From Casuarius casuarius (taxonomy: Eukaryota > Chordata > Aves > Casuariiformes > Casuariidae), in contig PTFA01000050.1 of NCBI GenBank assembly GCA_003342895.1, forward strand, positions 1,664,968-1,728,967: 64,000 bases of DNA. The letters are read 5' to 3'. The notes beneath the pieces were generated by a model. The model saw only the letters and a program-made list of their open reading frames with translations. It was not told the DNA's origin and made no database searches. The position numbers and the translations under genes are program-made. Shown here in pieces: positions 50,021 to 62,374 of this stretch; position 1 is the stretch's first letter; each line of letters opens with the position of its first letter.

Positions 50021-50269
50021 TAGTGGTCTCAAACTGAGTTTCACTTTCAGTTTTTATTTTCTTTTAAAATCTGAAACTCAAAGTGAAACTCAGGTTGAGT
50101 GCAATGCTCTAGATGTATTGCACCCGGATATTTTTTACAACTCCTTAAGTTGTGGACCCACAAAGTTTTGCACACCTTTGCTTCTATGAACTACTTCATG
50201 CATCCCCACTAATAATCAGTCTTTTTATTACAGATTTGTTTTCATGGTACTTTTTTACTGGAACCACTG
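50021..50269. mobile_element. Possible hAT-like transposon relic
   Basis: The left end 'tagtggtctcaaac' and the right end 'ggaaccactg' (minus strand 'cagtggttcc') resemble hAT termini of the 'cagtggttctcaaac' type. Internal 'tgtggacccacaaagttttg' near 50152 also recalls that group. No matching 8-bp target duplication was found. It encloses the ISRE-like hairpin. Confidence 0.3.
50028..50099. repeat. Strong hairpin with ISRE-like motifs in both arms
   Basis: Arms 50028-50053 and 50074-50099 are reverse complements at 24 of 26 positions, with a 20-nt A/T-rich loop (50054-50073). The left arm, read on the minus strand, contains 'gaaagtgaaact', which matches the core of the interferon-stimulated response element (GAAANNGAAACT). 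The right arm has 'caaagtgaaact' on the plus strand, one base off. Either strand's transcript would fold. It may be the end of a hAT-like element (50021-50269), a regulatory palindrome or a small-RNA precursor. No transcript is evident. Confidence 0.7.
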
Positions 50270-50280
50270 CTAGCAGTGGT
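50263..50280. repeat. 18-bp perfect palindrome
   Basis: 'accactgctagcagtggt' equals its own reverse complement. It could be two abutting transposon termini meeting at 'ctag', or a symmetric binding site. Confidence 0.9.
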
Positions 50281-51387
50281 GGATATATTTCTTCAATCTG
50301 CATGTAAACAGTTATGAAAGAAGAAAAGAAAAAAGACTTCTGTATATACATTTCATGGAATGAGAGCATTAGTTAAGGAATGTTTCATATTTGATTTGAT
50401 TAATGAGTTTTGGGGAGATTATTTCTCAGCTTGATTCATATCCTTAAGTACCATAAAGTAATTTAGCATCTAATTACAATGTTTTCCAGAATGTTACCTT
50501 GCTTACATTATACTTACAGAATACAGAAATTCAAATCTACCCTCTACACAGCTTTTTGATACACAGTAGCATGATTCATTTTACTAGAAGGTAACCAAAT
50601 TACACATGCAAGTATGTTATTCATTTGGAGATATTAAACTTTCTTCTGTATATGTTGCTAAAAATACCCAATAGCAAGATGTTAATATATGGATTTTTTG
50701 ATGCTTGCTGTAGAGTTCAGCTACTTAATAAAAGCAGGAAAAGACTTTCCACTGTAATTGCATACAGAATATTAAAGATTAGATTCCTTTCATTTGGATT
50801 CCTTCAGCTAGTTTCCACTTAGACAGAAGTTGACTATGCATATGTATTTGAGATTGAAAAAGGTGGAGGTGTTGCTAGGGGCAGAGTCAAGGTGGGAAGG
50901 AGAATAAAGGGAAGTATTTATCAAAAACTATAGAAAAAGAATGCAAGCACTGAAGTCATCTGAAGCCATGTAAGCAAAGAGATGGAACTCAACAGAAGCT
51001 GTGGTGTTGTACTGAAAGTTACGTACACAGAGTTCAAGACCTCCTAACTTCCCTGATCCACAAAGGGGCTTTCCGTAAAAAAAAGGAGCAGAAAGCACCT
51101 AAAGCGCATGCACCAAGTTGCATGACACAGCTGATCTAGTAGTAAGATGATCTTTGTCCTTTGAGAGAAATGCTGGGAGTAGGAGAAAAAGGTGTTCAAG
51201 AATCGGTTGCACAACTGAGTTTTCCAAAACACCGTGTTGCTTGCCTGTGCACTAACACCTCTGCTGTTTTCTTCATACTTGGTAGAAGGGTTGGGTTTTT
51301 TTTCTCTGTGTCCCTGACCACGAGTCAGCACAATGAATTGATGATCACAGGCCCCAAAATGGGTAAAAGGAAGATCTTAACAATGAG
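50281..51387. other. Noncoding stretch
   Basis: No gene recognised. A 65-codon plus-strand frame (50625-50822) and opposing frames of 95 and 76 codons at 51044-51391 overlap and carry no motif. Confidence 0.6.
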
Positions 51388-51478
51388 CTAGATGTAGACA
51401 CCCAGAACAAGAGAAAAATAATGAGCTCTTATCTTTTAGTGCATTGCTTTATCTCTGGTTCTGGGTATCTACATCTGG
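51388..51478. repeat. 91-nt hairpin resembling a microRNA precursor
   Basis: Arms 51388-51418 and 51448-51478 are reverse complements at 27 of 31 positions, with a 29-nt loop (51419-51447). The key arm text is 'gatgtagacacccagaac' against 'gttctgggtatctacatc'. Length, arm length and scattered mismatches fit a pre-microRNA. I recognise no known microRNA family, and no promoter is visible. A small palindromic transposon is the main alternative. Confidence 0.7.
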
Positions 51479-54400
51479 TTGGCACTTTATATATTTCCTC
51501 TTTCCTACTGTAGGACATTTCTCATTTACTCTGTTTTCAATCTGCCTTGAGTTATTGACCTTTAATAGGAGAATAAGGTATTTCAAGAAGAATGTTCTTA
51601 AACCATACACATTTAAAGAGAACTTGTCTTCTACTGTCAGTACCCGTGATGATGCAGAGTTGAGCCCCAAATTATTAGAGTAAGACTTGGTTCTGACAGC
51701 GAGAACAGTTTTTTGACTGTATTTTAATCAAGTGAAATTCCTTTTTAAGCATTTCCTGAGCACAGATTAGACACTGTTTCGGTATTTTGAACTAAGATTA
51801 GACTAATTCAGGATTGCAAAGTTTGCAGAAGTCTCCGAATGTAATGAGTTTGTCTTTATTCTTACTTTCAGTTAACAGCAGGGAGATGCTTTGGCCTGCT
51901 GTAAATTCCACGTTACTTTTCAGAAGTGACGAGTGTCAGTCTCCTAGATGTTTTTAGGGTCTATCAGTGTGCAGTAAAATCTAATGTTTTATCTTCCATG
52001 TTTGCTTTGTGCTCATTGTCATGTACCTGTTAGTTTTGTCTGAATTAAGAGGAAGTATTGAAAGTAAGTTGTTGACCACTGGCACAGAATGAACTTTTAA
52101 AAGGAAAGTACAGCTTGATAGGACCGAAGTATCAAAATCACCTTCTTCATTTCCAGCCTGGTGAAAGCCAGCACTTTTTTGCTTTTGAAAATGTTATCAG
52201 AGGATTGTTTTTCTCTCTAATTTTATTCTCTATGGTAAGTACAGATACCGCAGAGAATCCAGAACAACTAGGATGGTGTAAGAGACATTTTACTTTGCAC
52301 AACAGAAAGCGTTGCTGGTACTTTGAGGTCTCCGTTGTGTTATGTACTGTGGAAAAGAGGATGCCTTAGTAATATACAGCATGCTTATCAACACCTTTTA
52401 TTATTATTATCACATATATTAGTTTTATCACTATAATTATCACAAAAACAGGGCAAACGTAGGAGATGAATACTTTTGCTGAGATTCTTCAAAACTTACG
52501 TTTCAGTACTGAGCCTCTTAAAATCTATTCTCCCTGAGGAATTGTAATTATCTAAATCTTTTGTATACCTTATCTTCTGTTCTCATTAATTTTTTTCCAG
52601 TTGTTGCATCGAGCTAAAAACTTGGCTCCCAATAGAAACTCATGAATTCCAAAGAACTGGAAATCTATTTATGTATGGCTAGGTATTTATATGATACCAA
52701 TTAATGTTTTGTATATATCGGGAGATTATGAAAAGAGAAGGAATGCCCCAGGTTCCATCTAGTTGTAAACCATATCTTTAAAGTTAAATCTGATATATGT
52801 AAAAAGTTTCAGTGGATGTGTCTGAATATAGAACTGGGCAACATATTTCACATTATTTCATACTCCTTTCATCAGAAAAGTGAAAAAACACACCAATCCA
52901 TATTTGCACCCAGAGAAAGGCTACAGGACTATTTGCGGAAACATTGTCCTCTGTTAATGACTGCAACAAATTTGGGAACAAACTTTATATGTTCATTTTT
53001 TCAGCTTATGCAATGTTGCATATTACTGTGCCTTTTAGGTATGTTGGGAAAAATAATTATAAGAAATTGAAAAGAGCAAGAAATATTTTAAAAGAGGATT
53101 CAGTAGTATAAGGCTTTAGTCTATAATGTAACGACCGGTGATGCATTGGAAAAAGAACACCTAAAATAGACATGGGAAGTCAATGTGATTGTTAGCCTTG
53201 GATTACTTAAGGACTATATGAAAATCCTATTATGGGAACCTTTCCACTTCAGCAAGTCCATTATGGTTTGAAGTTATGGCTGTTCAACAGAACCATAGCA
53301 AATATGTTCAGTTCTTTAGAATATGCAGAACATTCGAGCTTTTATCCATTGTTCATCAACAATATAATTTTTTTAACACACAGTTTTTTTCAACATATAA
53401 TCTTTTAAAACATTTTTGGAAGGTATATATCAAATTTGACTATATCAAAGGTTTTGTTGGCACTTTTCCCTCTGTTTTTCCTTGAGGAATATGAGTCTGA
53501 GTTTGAGACCATGAAAATGGGGAAAAAACTTGATGAGTGAAAATACCACTTTTCACAGATGATGAAAACTTTCCCACATTATTCATCATTCGACCACAAG
53601 CACTGCTGCATTGTCACTGTTGTTGTATAGTCCTGACAATGACTGCCAAAGTGTGCTCTCTTGGCTTCTTCTATAAAAATCATTTCCCATGGGGCCAGAA
53701 GATCATAACTTATCAAGCAGCTAAACCTTGGAGCTGGGTATGATATTACACAGGAACAGCACTAATCCAGGAAAACCAGGCTGATTCATACTTAAAAACT
53801 CACTCAGAAATGTGGTGTGTGTGATCAAAACCTGCACAGATGTTAATCCTCTGTACTGAACAGTGAGTTAAAAACCTGCTAGTTTTGTTGGCAGATGGGG
53901 AGCCCCTCCCCATTTGGGGGTACTGTGATCAAGTGGTTTTTTAACTGGTGCAGCACATCTTTATTTACATCTGTTACCTACTCAGCACAACTTGTAAAGT
54001 GTGTTTTTTCTAAAACTTTCCATGTGATACAGCTCTATATATTATATTACACTTATAAAATCCCACCAAACCCTTATGAATTAAAAGATAATTAGTGGTT
54101 CAAAACACATAAGACATTAGGCCAGAAGTGTCAAAAATGTCATGAAAGGCCATAAATCATAGTATACTTGCATTGATCCCATATATAGTTAGTTTTTAAA
54201 TCATCTCTTTAACACCTTGTAAATGTACAAACAACTATGAACCCAAGGGAAACTTTAATATGTTTTTCATACATATTTTAATTTCATCTCAAAGTACTGG
54301 CTGCATAAAAATTAAGTCAGACTCACAAAAACTCATTGATTTCCTCTGGATAAAACCCATCTGTCCAAACTAATTTAGAACCTTTTTGAAGCCGTAAAGT

Positions 54401-55440
54401 TAGTCATGCAACACTGAGGTCATTATGGACATCCTGTACTGTAGGAACTCTAGTGTAATTTTAAGAAGGTAATTTTGTTATATTTACTGTATTTAAATAC
54501 AGTGCTACTTTTAAGGAACAAAAGCCTTACTGTGTAACTGTATTGAAAGTAAACCAGAAGCTGTGAAAAGTGAGATCTGTTCTTTTCCTTGTGATTAATG
54601 CACCTTTCTGCCAAAATTGAAACTTCTTAACTGAGCTCATTTAATACAAAGTAAACGAATTCTGCTCTTTGGATTTGATCCGCTGGCTAAGCTCTATAGA
54701 TAAGGGTCTAACAGTGAATAGCTTTCATTCTAAACAAAGGATGTTTTGATAGAAAGGTCAGAGCTAAGGTCTTTTATATTGTGATAACAGGAAAGGGAAA
54801 TGACATATTAATGGCAATTCATGCCATGGTGGTCTGCTGAACATGGTGGATCCAAAAGAAAAAAAAAGTCTGCAGTGGTTTTTTTTTTAAAGACATCAGT
54901 TTTTAATTGGTTGTATTTTGAATGACAATTTCTTTCATTGCAGTTGGCAAGACAGAGATGCCAAAATGTACTATACTACTACCGCAGGGAAGATGGAAAA
55001 AAATTGTGTGTGTATTGATCTAGATTCTGTCCTCGAACATTTTGTTGCCAACCAGAATATTAAGCAGGCTTAGCCTCTATGAGTCACACTTGTAACAAAT
55101 GGTGATCTGTAGCTAATTTTTATAATGCAATAGACTTTAATTACATGCTGAATCACTTCAATAGGGCAAATAAGTTTAAATTAAGAGGTTCTCACTGCAG
55201 CTCAGGACACGTACAACACGTTGCATGCTTTTTGTGCTGTGTTTGTGATTTTGGGAATGGAATTTGTCATAGCAGAAGCTTCACAGTTTCTACAATAAAA
55301 ATCTGGGGAGTTTTAAAATATTTCTGCACATTAAAAATAAATACTTACTGTACAGTTGCAGGAATAATTCTACCACAGAAATCTTTATTCTGACATAAAC
55401 AAAATGATGTGATTAGTCTAGGCAGTCACTTCAGTGAAGA
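51479..55440. other. Noncoding stretch
   Basis: No gene recognised. Frames of 60-84 codons (for example 52115-52369 and 52816-53070, plus strand) have no known motifs. A short (ATT)n run lies at about 52397-52411, and T runs near 54878-54888. Confidence 0.6.
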
Positions 55441-55462
55441 TATTCGAAACGGCTATTCCACT

Positions 55463-55527
55463 CCCCTTCCCACCCACCCCCTCCCCTGGGGGCGGGCTGC
55501 TTTATCTAGAGCCAGCTGATGTTATCT
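55463..55527. promoter_or_regulatory. G-quadruplex motif plus GC box and GATA/E-box/GATA cluster
   Basis: Five C runs on the plus strand (55463-55466, 55469-55471, 55473-55475, 55477-55481, 55483-55486), separated by 1-2 nt, form a canonical G-quadruplex motif on the minus strand. They also read as CACCC-type KLF/Sp sites. Next come a GC box, 'gggggcggg' (55488-55496), then 'ttatct' (GATA, 55502-55507), 'cagctg' (E-box, 55513-55518) and 'ttatct' (55522-55527). CACCC plus GATA plus E-box is the known arrangement of many haematopoietic enhancers. Function here is inferred. Confidence 0.5.
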
Positions 55528-55540
55528 ATAATGCCAGCAG

Positions 55541-58307
55541 CTTCTTACATATCCACATTGAGTCCAACAATTTCATGACATGGTATGATAGTGTAGATTC
55601 TCATGTCACCTAATGAAGTCTGGACTGAATAGCATTTCTTTTATGCTTAGTAGAATATCAACACAGAAAACAGCAGGATCAAGTATTTGAGAAGCAGTGT
55701 AGGATGACAGCAGAATAGTACATTTTTCCTGTTTATGTCTCACATCTCTAAAGAGAAAACTTCCCCTTGCCTGTTTCCCTCTCCTCTCCCTTGAGATGCA
55801 TTCCCTACTAGTCAGTCACTGCATGTCAGGCAGCAACTGCTGAATTGGCAATGCTAGCAAAAGATGCGTTTCCCTGCTCCTACATCCAAGCACTGTAAGC
55901 TGTATGCTCCATTTCCAAACTTCCTCGGCACAAATAATGCCATTATACTTGCTTGTAAAGGCCTATCAAGGACTTTGATGACACCAGATAACTCTGAAGA
56001 ACATCACATAGAAAAGAAACCAGAAACCAAACAATGCCTCCCTCCCCCCACTATTTTAACAACCTCCCACCCTCAGAGGGAAGATTAGAACCACTCTCAT
56101 CACTTGCAAAGTGGGATATTGCATGCCCTCCCTCTGGAAACTCTTTGAGACTACCCAACCCCGCCTCAGGAATGCTTTGTCATGCCATCTGTGAGCAGCT
56201 CTGGGAAAGTGATCTTTAATAAATAAACAAACAAATGTATACAATTGATTTAAGCTCCAGCTGAGAGAAATGCAGGAACTCTGTAAGAATGTTGCTTATT
56301 CTGAAAGGAAGATGTGTGGCCTCTAAGCCATGCAGTGCAAAAATGATCACGTACCTGAGGTACGCACCAGGTTGATATATCCTAGCTATTAGGAAAGTAG
56401 CAATAGGAAGTCAAACAATGAAATCCGATTTTCAGTTCTTTATATATCCCTTTGTCAAGCTGCAATTCTCTTGCCTTAACATGACCCTGCATGACATGAG
56501 GGAGAATATAGGACCCAGAACTGTTAGCCTTTTTCGAATCTTGGTGGGATCCCAGCTCCAACGCCACTCACGATGAACCATTTCTCCATGTTCCCTGTCT
56601 TCCCAGATACTAATTCTCAGAGATCTCAAAAAGAGGGCATTACTTTTTTATACAATTTGCCAGCTATGCAGCCAGGAAAAAAAATGTCCAGATAAAGATG
56701 ATATTTCCTAGTATCATTCTACTACACTTCCTGTTATTCTGCCATAGTATCTCCCTCAGTCTTTCTTATGATACCCTACAATGATGGTAAAAACTTGTTT
56801 CAAGTGTTTCTTATTTGGATAGCCAAACACTGTTATTTTACTGAAGTGTGATTGTAACATAAATGTTTATCTTTTCACTCTATGACACTAAACGATATCT
56901 GTAAAAATCTAAAATATCAGCTAACGTTTTGTTTTAGAGAAAGCTTTTAAATGAAGAACAATCTGGATACTAGTGAATTATATGCTAAGGGAATAAATGC
57001 AATATCACTTTAAATCTTTTTTTTTAGTTATAAAATAATAAACAGCTCTTTAAGAGATAGTTAAAATTTGTCAGATTTTAACCTAGTCATGGAACGAAAA
57101 CAGTTTCCCATTTTGCAGTCTGGTACCAAGCGGTAGTAATTCCTCTCAAAATCAAATTTCTTCCTTTTAATAGTTAGCTATTTAAGTGCCATAGGAACAA
57201 GGGAGTAGTGTTTTCTAATATGTTTTAGGAGTTCTCTGTTTTTTCTTAAGCTCTCATTTCAGGTATATAACTTAGCTTCTGAATTTGACCAGTCTTGCTA
57301 CAAAAAAATAAACCTGATCTGTGAAGTTTTTACCAATGCCAAGTGAGTTCATGAAAGTAAATGAAAGTGCATTTATTTATTTACTATTTAAAAAATTTAA
57401 GAGAAAAGCATGCCCAAGAAACATGATTTGAGACATGGCTTGATTGTGAGATAATGCCTTGAGTAACTGCGATAGTTACAAGTGATTGTGTGATTGCTGG
57501 TGCAATCAGAGACAAGTTCGCTGTGAAAGTCAGTGTAGTGGTGTAGGTAGCTAGCTCTTCTCTTATGACCGTATTTTTCAGTAAGAAAGCATGGCCTTCT
57601 TTTGAAACCCTATTGCTGTTGACTGAGTTACTGATTGTACAAGACTGATTTGGATCAATATGCTTAAATGATGGAGAGTTTGTTCTCCCATCATCCCCAG
57701 TATACTCTCTAAACTGGGCAGAGAGCATCCTCAGAGCTGACCCTGCCACTTAGAGGTAGCATTGCATATCTTCACTCATCAGATCATTTTGCAAGTACAA
57801 AGTAGGAAAAAGCAGTCTTTTGCACTAGCAAAGATTTCATTCTTCATTACATTTCCCATTTACCAAAAATAAATCCTGGCACTTAAAAAAAAGTCCAGTG
57901 GTAAAATTAATAATTGGGGAGTAATGTGTTTGTAGCAAATACATCAATAAATGACAACACTGGTACTGAATGATGAGAAAAAAAGGTGAAGGTATTTACC
58001 TCATTCTGTTTTTCCTGCTATCATAGTTTTTATAGTAATCTCAAAAATTCCTGCCTTACACCATCCACTTCAGCGTTTCATTGTCTGTTCTCTACCTTTG
58101 AGGGGGAAGTTCACAATACAAAAGGGGAACACTTTGGAAAAATATAGTTGTTCCTTATGTTTGCCAAAAGAGTCTTCCTATGCAAGGTCCTATTAAAAAA
58201 TAACACTATCACACTGCATGAAGCATATGACCTCTGTTTTCATATCTCATAGTCCTAATGGTTTCCAAGATGTAACTGTGATATAAGAAGGTACTCCTGT
58301 CTTTGTT
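55541..58307. other. Noncoding stretch with 121-codon chance frame
   Basis: A minus-strand frame of 121 codons lies at 57384-57749. It is Thr/Ser-rich in its second half and I recognise no family. Overlapping frames at 55864-56244 and 56382-56629 lie in slightly GC-richer sequence and are featureless. A C-rich patch at 56040-56048 and 56066-56075 has too long a loop for a quadruplex. Confidence 0.55.
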
Positions 58308-58435
58308 ATAGTGAGGGGAAATTAAAGTACAAAGTGGCTATGCGAATTGGCAAAATCACAAAAGAGGCCTATAGGGGAGAAAGAAATTGAATATCAGCCT
58401 TGTAGCTTAAGCAGTGCGTCAGCCTGCTTTTTGAA
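58308..58435 (-). mobile_element. MIR-like SINE relic
   Basis: The order of phrases matches the reverse complement of a MIR-type core and its tRNA-related part: 'gaggggaaattaaagtacaa', then 'ttggcaaaatcacaaaagag' and 'gcctatagg', then 'aaattgaatatcagcc', then 'cttaagcagtgc'. The expected text is 'gaggaaactgaggcacaaag', 'ttgcccaaggtcacacagga', 'attgaacccaggtc', then 'cttaaccac'. It is old but well ordered. Confidence 0.55.
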
Positions 58436-58680
58436 ATGAATAAATGGTCCTGGAACTACTGAGTGTTTATTGAAATTGATATGGGACGAATAAATTAAAT
58501 AATTGCTCTTAGTTTTTGCCCTATTTTTTCACTTGAGCTACAAGAGTTATGTTTCAAATTTCAAAAGTGATGTACATTCAAATGAGAGACATCTTCAAGC
58601 AGAAAAAAGCAAAAGAATACTACAGTATTCTGAAGAATTCAGCAGAAATCACAATCAGATACAGGATGCTAAAACATCTT

Positions 58681-58776
58681 ACATACTACACATATACATA
58701 CATACATATGTAATATGTGTGTATATATATACATTTTATATACATATATATATATATATACACGCACACACTCTCT
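58681..58776. repeat. TA/CA microsatellite
   Basis: Compound (CATA)n, (TG/TA)n and (TA)n, then (CA)n. It lies inside the longest open frame in the window (153 codons, 58503-58964), whose Ile/Tyr/His-rich middle is simply the translated microsatellite, so I do not call that frame a gene. Confidence 0.9.
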
Positions 58777-60499
58777 ACTCCATTAGATTTGTCCTCTATT
58801 CCTCACTTCAGACGTTGTTAAAGACATTTGCTGTCAAGGCAAGCTATGTTATTAAAAATAGATTTCAGAAGGCAGTTTTGTGCAATGTCTGGATGACAAA
58901 ACAAAACCTCTTGGTCCATGTTACTCAACTCTTCATACATATCTTACATGACTTTATTTATTAGTAATCATCACATAATTAATTTCTATTTTTGATTGAT
59001 ATGATTATAGTAATTAAAAAGGACCCAAGGCTTTTAGAAACAGATTCAGTATCAAATATCTTCCTGGTTATAAATTACAAATGTACACACTTCCTAATAC
59101 AGCATGTTCTTCAGGTCTTATTTTAACAACCTTATTTTAGTATATCATGGTTCTGAAATGCCAAGAGTGAAACAAAAATCAAGAGGCCAAAACATGACAT
59201 ACTTCTGTATGACATTCAGCGGTAATTATTAGCTACATCTAGGAGGTCTAGAGCTGTTATAATACTGAAGTCATTAGCCTGACTGTTTATAACCTATTAT
59301 TTAACTACAGCGTAGCATTAAAGAGTCAGCTAGCTACATTTGCTACTCAGGGAGAGACATTTATCACCAAACAGAAATTCTATACGCTGTGGTTTTCTTG
59401 ACATTTTGCTCAGCTGTTCACTACACATTTTGAAACTGTGATTACTAAATTGTTTGTTAGATTCTGCATAAAGTTTAAAGCATTAGAGAAATATGCTATA
59501 CTAAGAATAATATTTAACAGGGATGAACCTATTTCCTAACATTAATATTCATTTTCAGAGAGAAATAGATTTTAGCAGTAGACAGCTTCCTACCAAGAAC
59601 TGAAATGAAATTAAATTAAAAAAAGAAAAAAAACTCCACTTTTTTCCACCCTGGTTAGAGCTAGTTAGAAATAGTTACAAACTAATTTTTATGGACAAAA
59701 TCAGAAGTACAGATAGCTTAAATTTTATTTTCTTTCCAGGAAAATGGAAGGAGACTTTATTAGGATTCCATCTCCTCTCTTTCTTTGGGCCATTTCTCAT
59801 CCAGTTCAGTTCAGACAATGATAGCCCTATACTGACCTTCTATTGACATTAAAAGTACTTTTTTCCATTGCCATGCCAGTCAGTCCCATCCATTTTTATA
59901 CTTCCTAGGATTTGCTTATAGATTCTAGCAGTTTTAAGGCTCTTCAAAAGAATCTGTATCTTTCTGAATCAATTTGTTCTACTGTCGTACATCTTCATTT
60001 TTCAGATATTAACTTGTAAGAAAACTTTAGAAAATATCCTGACTTAAAGCTGTAAATTGAGGATAAATTTCCCACCTGTGCAGAACCTTTGGAGTGTTGC
60101 AAAATACCAGTAACTTTTGTAGCCACATTCATTGAATGTCAAGAAAAAGGAAGGATTACAAGTTGGAATAATTAGTATTGGAAACTAATCTTCACATTGA
60201 ACTCTAATGGAAATGAATGAGAGAGTTTTTGAGAGAGACTTTTAATCACCACTTTTTTAAATAGCGAGCCTCTTATCGCTGTCTCCTAAATCCTTTATTA
60301 ACTTTTTCCTTGCAGACTTTTCCTTTTCTTTCAGTCTTCCAACTTGCTCTTCTAGTCAAAATAACAGACAGTATAAACACAAATAAAATCTCTCATCTTC
60401 TGAAATAGTAAATGTAAGTGAAAAGATGGCATCTAGCACGATACATACTAAACTCATTATAATCTTGAGAACAAAACTACTATGTGCAATGGCCATCAC
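58777..60499. other. Noncoding stretch, nothing recognised
   Basis: AT-rich with few open frames. It has an A-rich run near 59615-59632 and short 'cagttcagttcag' direct repeats near 59800. Confidence 0.6.
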
Positions 60500-60590
60500 C
60501 CCAGTCACCCCCATTTATCAATGAATGAACTAGAGATCCTTGGAGTTAAACTCACACCACTCTAAAGTACTTTCGGCTAAGAGCTATGAC
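60500..60590 (-). mobile_element. Possible MIR-like relic
   Basis: 'cccccatttatcaatgaatg' then 'aactagagatccttggagtt' and 'aaactcacaccactctaaag' loosely follows the reverse-complement MIR order ('ccccattttacagatgagga', then 'aactgaggc', 'gatttgaaccca', 'ctctgactcc'). The match is weak. Confidence 0.25.
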
Positions 60591-62342
60591 AAATCTACAT
60601 CCTTTATAAATATGGCTTGTAAGGAATACACCAATTTGCCTGAACCTTAGAGCACAGTTCAGTTCAGTGATAAACCACTTTGGAAGAGGAAGAAATTAAT
60701 AAGATGGACTCTTGCTAATTTAAGTACTTTGAAAAGGTATCAAATTTGGATGACTTAAAGTTTATGTTACTGCATGACAGTAATAGCCATGCAAGTAGGT
60801 ATTTTTCAGATATTCCATTAAATGTTTTCGCTGATAAACCTTTAAGTATTAAAAAAAAATGATACCATAAGGCAAAACATGAAAAATCATAAATTTAAGG
60901 TGTATTTATTGAACACAAATTCTAGTGTCAGCAAAGGTGGCAAAAGTCAAAAAGGGTCCTGTTTGTGTTTGGGTAATTAATCAGATTAGTGGTTTCTACT
61001 GCAGTGAGAATCATTCTATCGCATGCACACAGGCTGAACAGCACCAGAGAAGTGCACAGGGAAACCTCAATAGGTGGCTAGTCTGCAGTGGTAGAAGAAG
61101 CACATCACGGATCTGATTTATTGGAGCTGCACACCCAACAAAGTCTTCCTCTCAAAGCTGGATCCATCTTCTTAAATGCAGGAACTGGAAAGTTGTCTTT
61201 AAGTGAGCTCTTCCAGTCCCAAATCCATGACTGCAGTAGGACACCAAATATGTAGGCCATTGATAATACTTACAGTAAGAGTACTGGCAATACAGCGGTA
61301 TACTAGCAGTGATTACAGCATTACGTTTTAGCTGGAGTTACAGATAAATTTTCCCTTACCTTTTATTGAATACAATGCACATGAAAATGAAAGACTGCTA
61401 TAGAGACTTGAGCTAAATACAAGGTTAAGTACTGGGGAAGCTTTCTGATACGGTACTGCTATATTGCTATTTAAATTATACCAGAAACCCGCTATAAGCT
61501 GTGGAACAATCAAAGCCAGCTATGCAGCACAGGAAGATGAGAAGAATCTTCATGGTCCTCCAAACTATTTGTATCACCACTATATTCTGTGCATCTCCTT
61601 CCTCTCTTTTACAAGGAAAATTGCCTGCTAGTGGAAAGGTGCAAATTCTAGCTGCTCTGTACCAAATGATAGGCAAAAATAGAGACTGTAGGACAATGTG
61701 ATCCTGCTCAGACCTTGGCTCTGACATTTTTCCCCTTGGGAAAAGAAGGTGTAAGAGGTGGTTTCAGTAAATTTTGGCTGAAATTAAAGCAGGGAACAGA
61801 AAGCAGACATCGTCTTTGGGCCTACATTTTGGAGAGTAGTAGGACTGATGCTGTATAAACTGGGATGAAGTAATTCTGTAATGAAACACCACAAACTATC
61901 TTTAGTACATGCCACTGATGCAAAGCATACTAAGATGCATAAATGCTAGCACCGGCTCTGTTATGTGTAGCTTAAGAAGAATAGGTAACAGCAAGCTTTC
62001 TCATCGCTAAGATAAAATTACTTTGTTTACATTTCACATTATCTTGTTTTAGAACTGTGTTCATTACAATACTTTCTAGCTATTAAAATATTAAATGTTA
62101 CACTCAAAGAACTGTCTTCTTTTTATACCTCATAGAATATCTCTTTACATTAATCAAAAGAAACTTCAAAGATTGTAATATTTTATCCTCAAAAAGTGAC
62201 ACATCATGCCAGCAACTTGGCAGCATAGCTGTTAACACCTATACCTATACATACTTGTACAGAGTCAGAATTTAACCCAAAAGGTTTAGAATGAGGAAAT
62301 ATCAGAGCTTTTAGCAAACTATGTAAATTTTATGTTATTCAT
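60591..62342. other. Noncoding stretch
   Basis: No gene recognised. Opposite-strand frames overlap at 61476-61727 (83 codons minus, 66 codons plus), a chance pattern. Confidence 0.6.
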
Positions 62343-62374
62343 TCACATTATAAGGCACTCACATTATAAGGCAG
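62343..62374. repeat. 16-bp tandem duplication
   Basis: 'tcacattataaggcac' (62343-62358) is followed directly by 'tcacattataaggcag' (62359-62374), identical except for the last base. Confidence 0.9.

Noticed and set aside
56036..56078. C-rich patch as a second G-quadruplex
   Set aside because: The central loop of about 17 nt is too long for a standard motif.
57384..57749. 121-codon minus-strand frame
   Set aside because: No recognisable motif. Isolated, without splice or promoter context.
58503..58964. Longest open frame in the window (153 codons, plus strand)
   Set aside because: Its middle is a translated TA/CA microsatellite (58681-58776) giving Ile/Tyr/His repeats. The ends have no recognisable domain.
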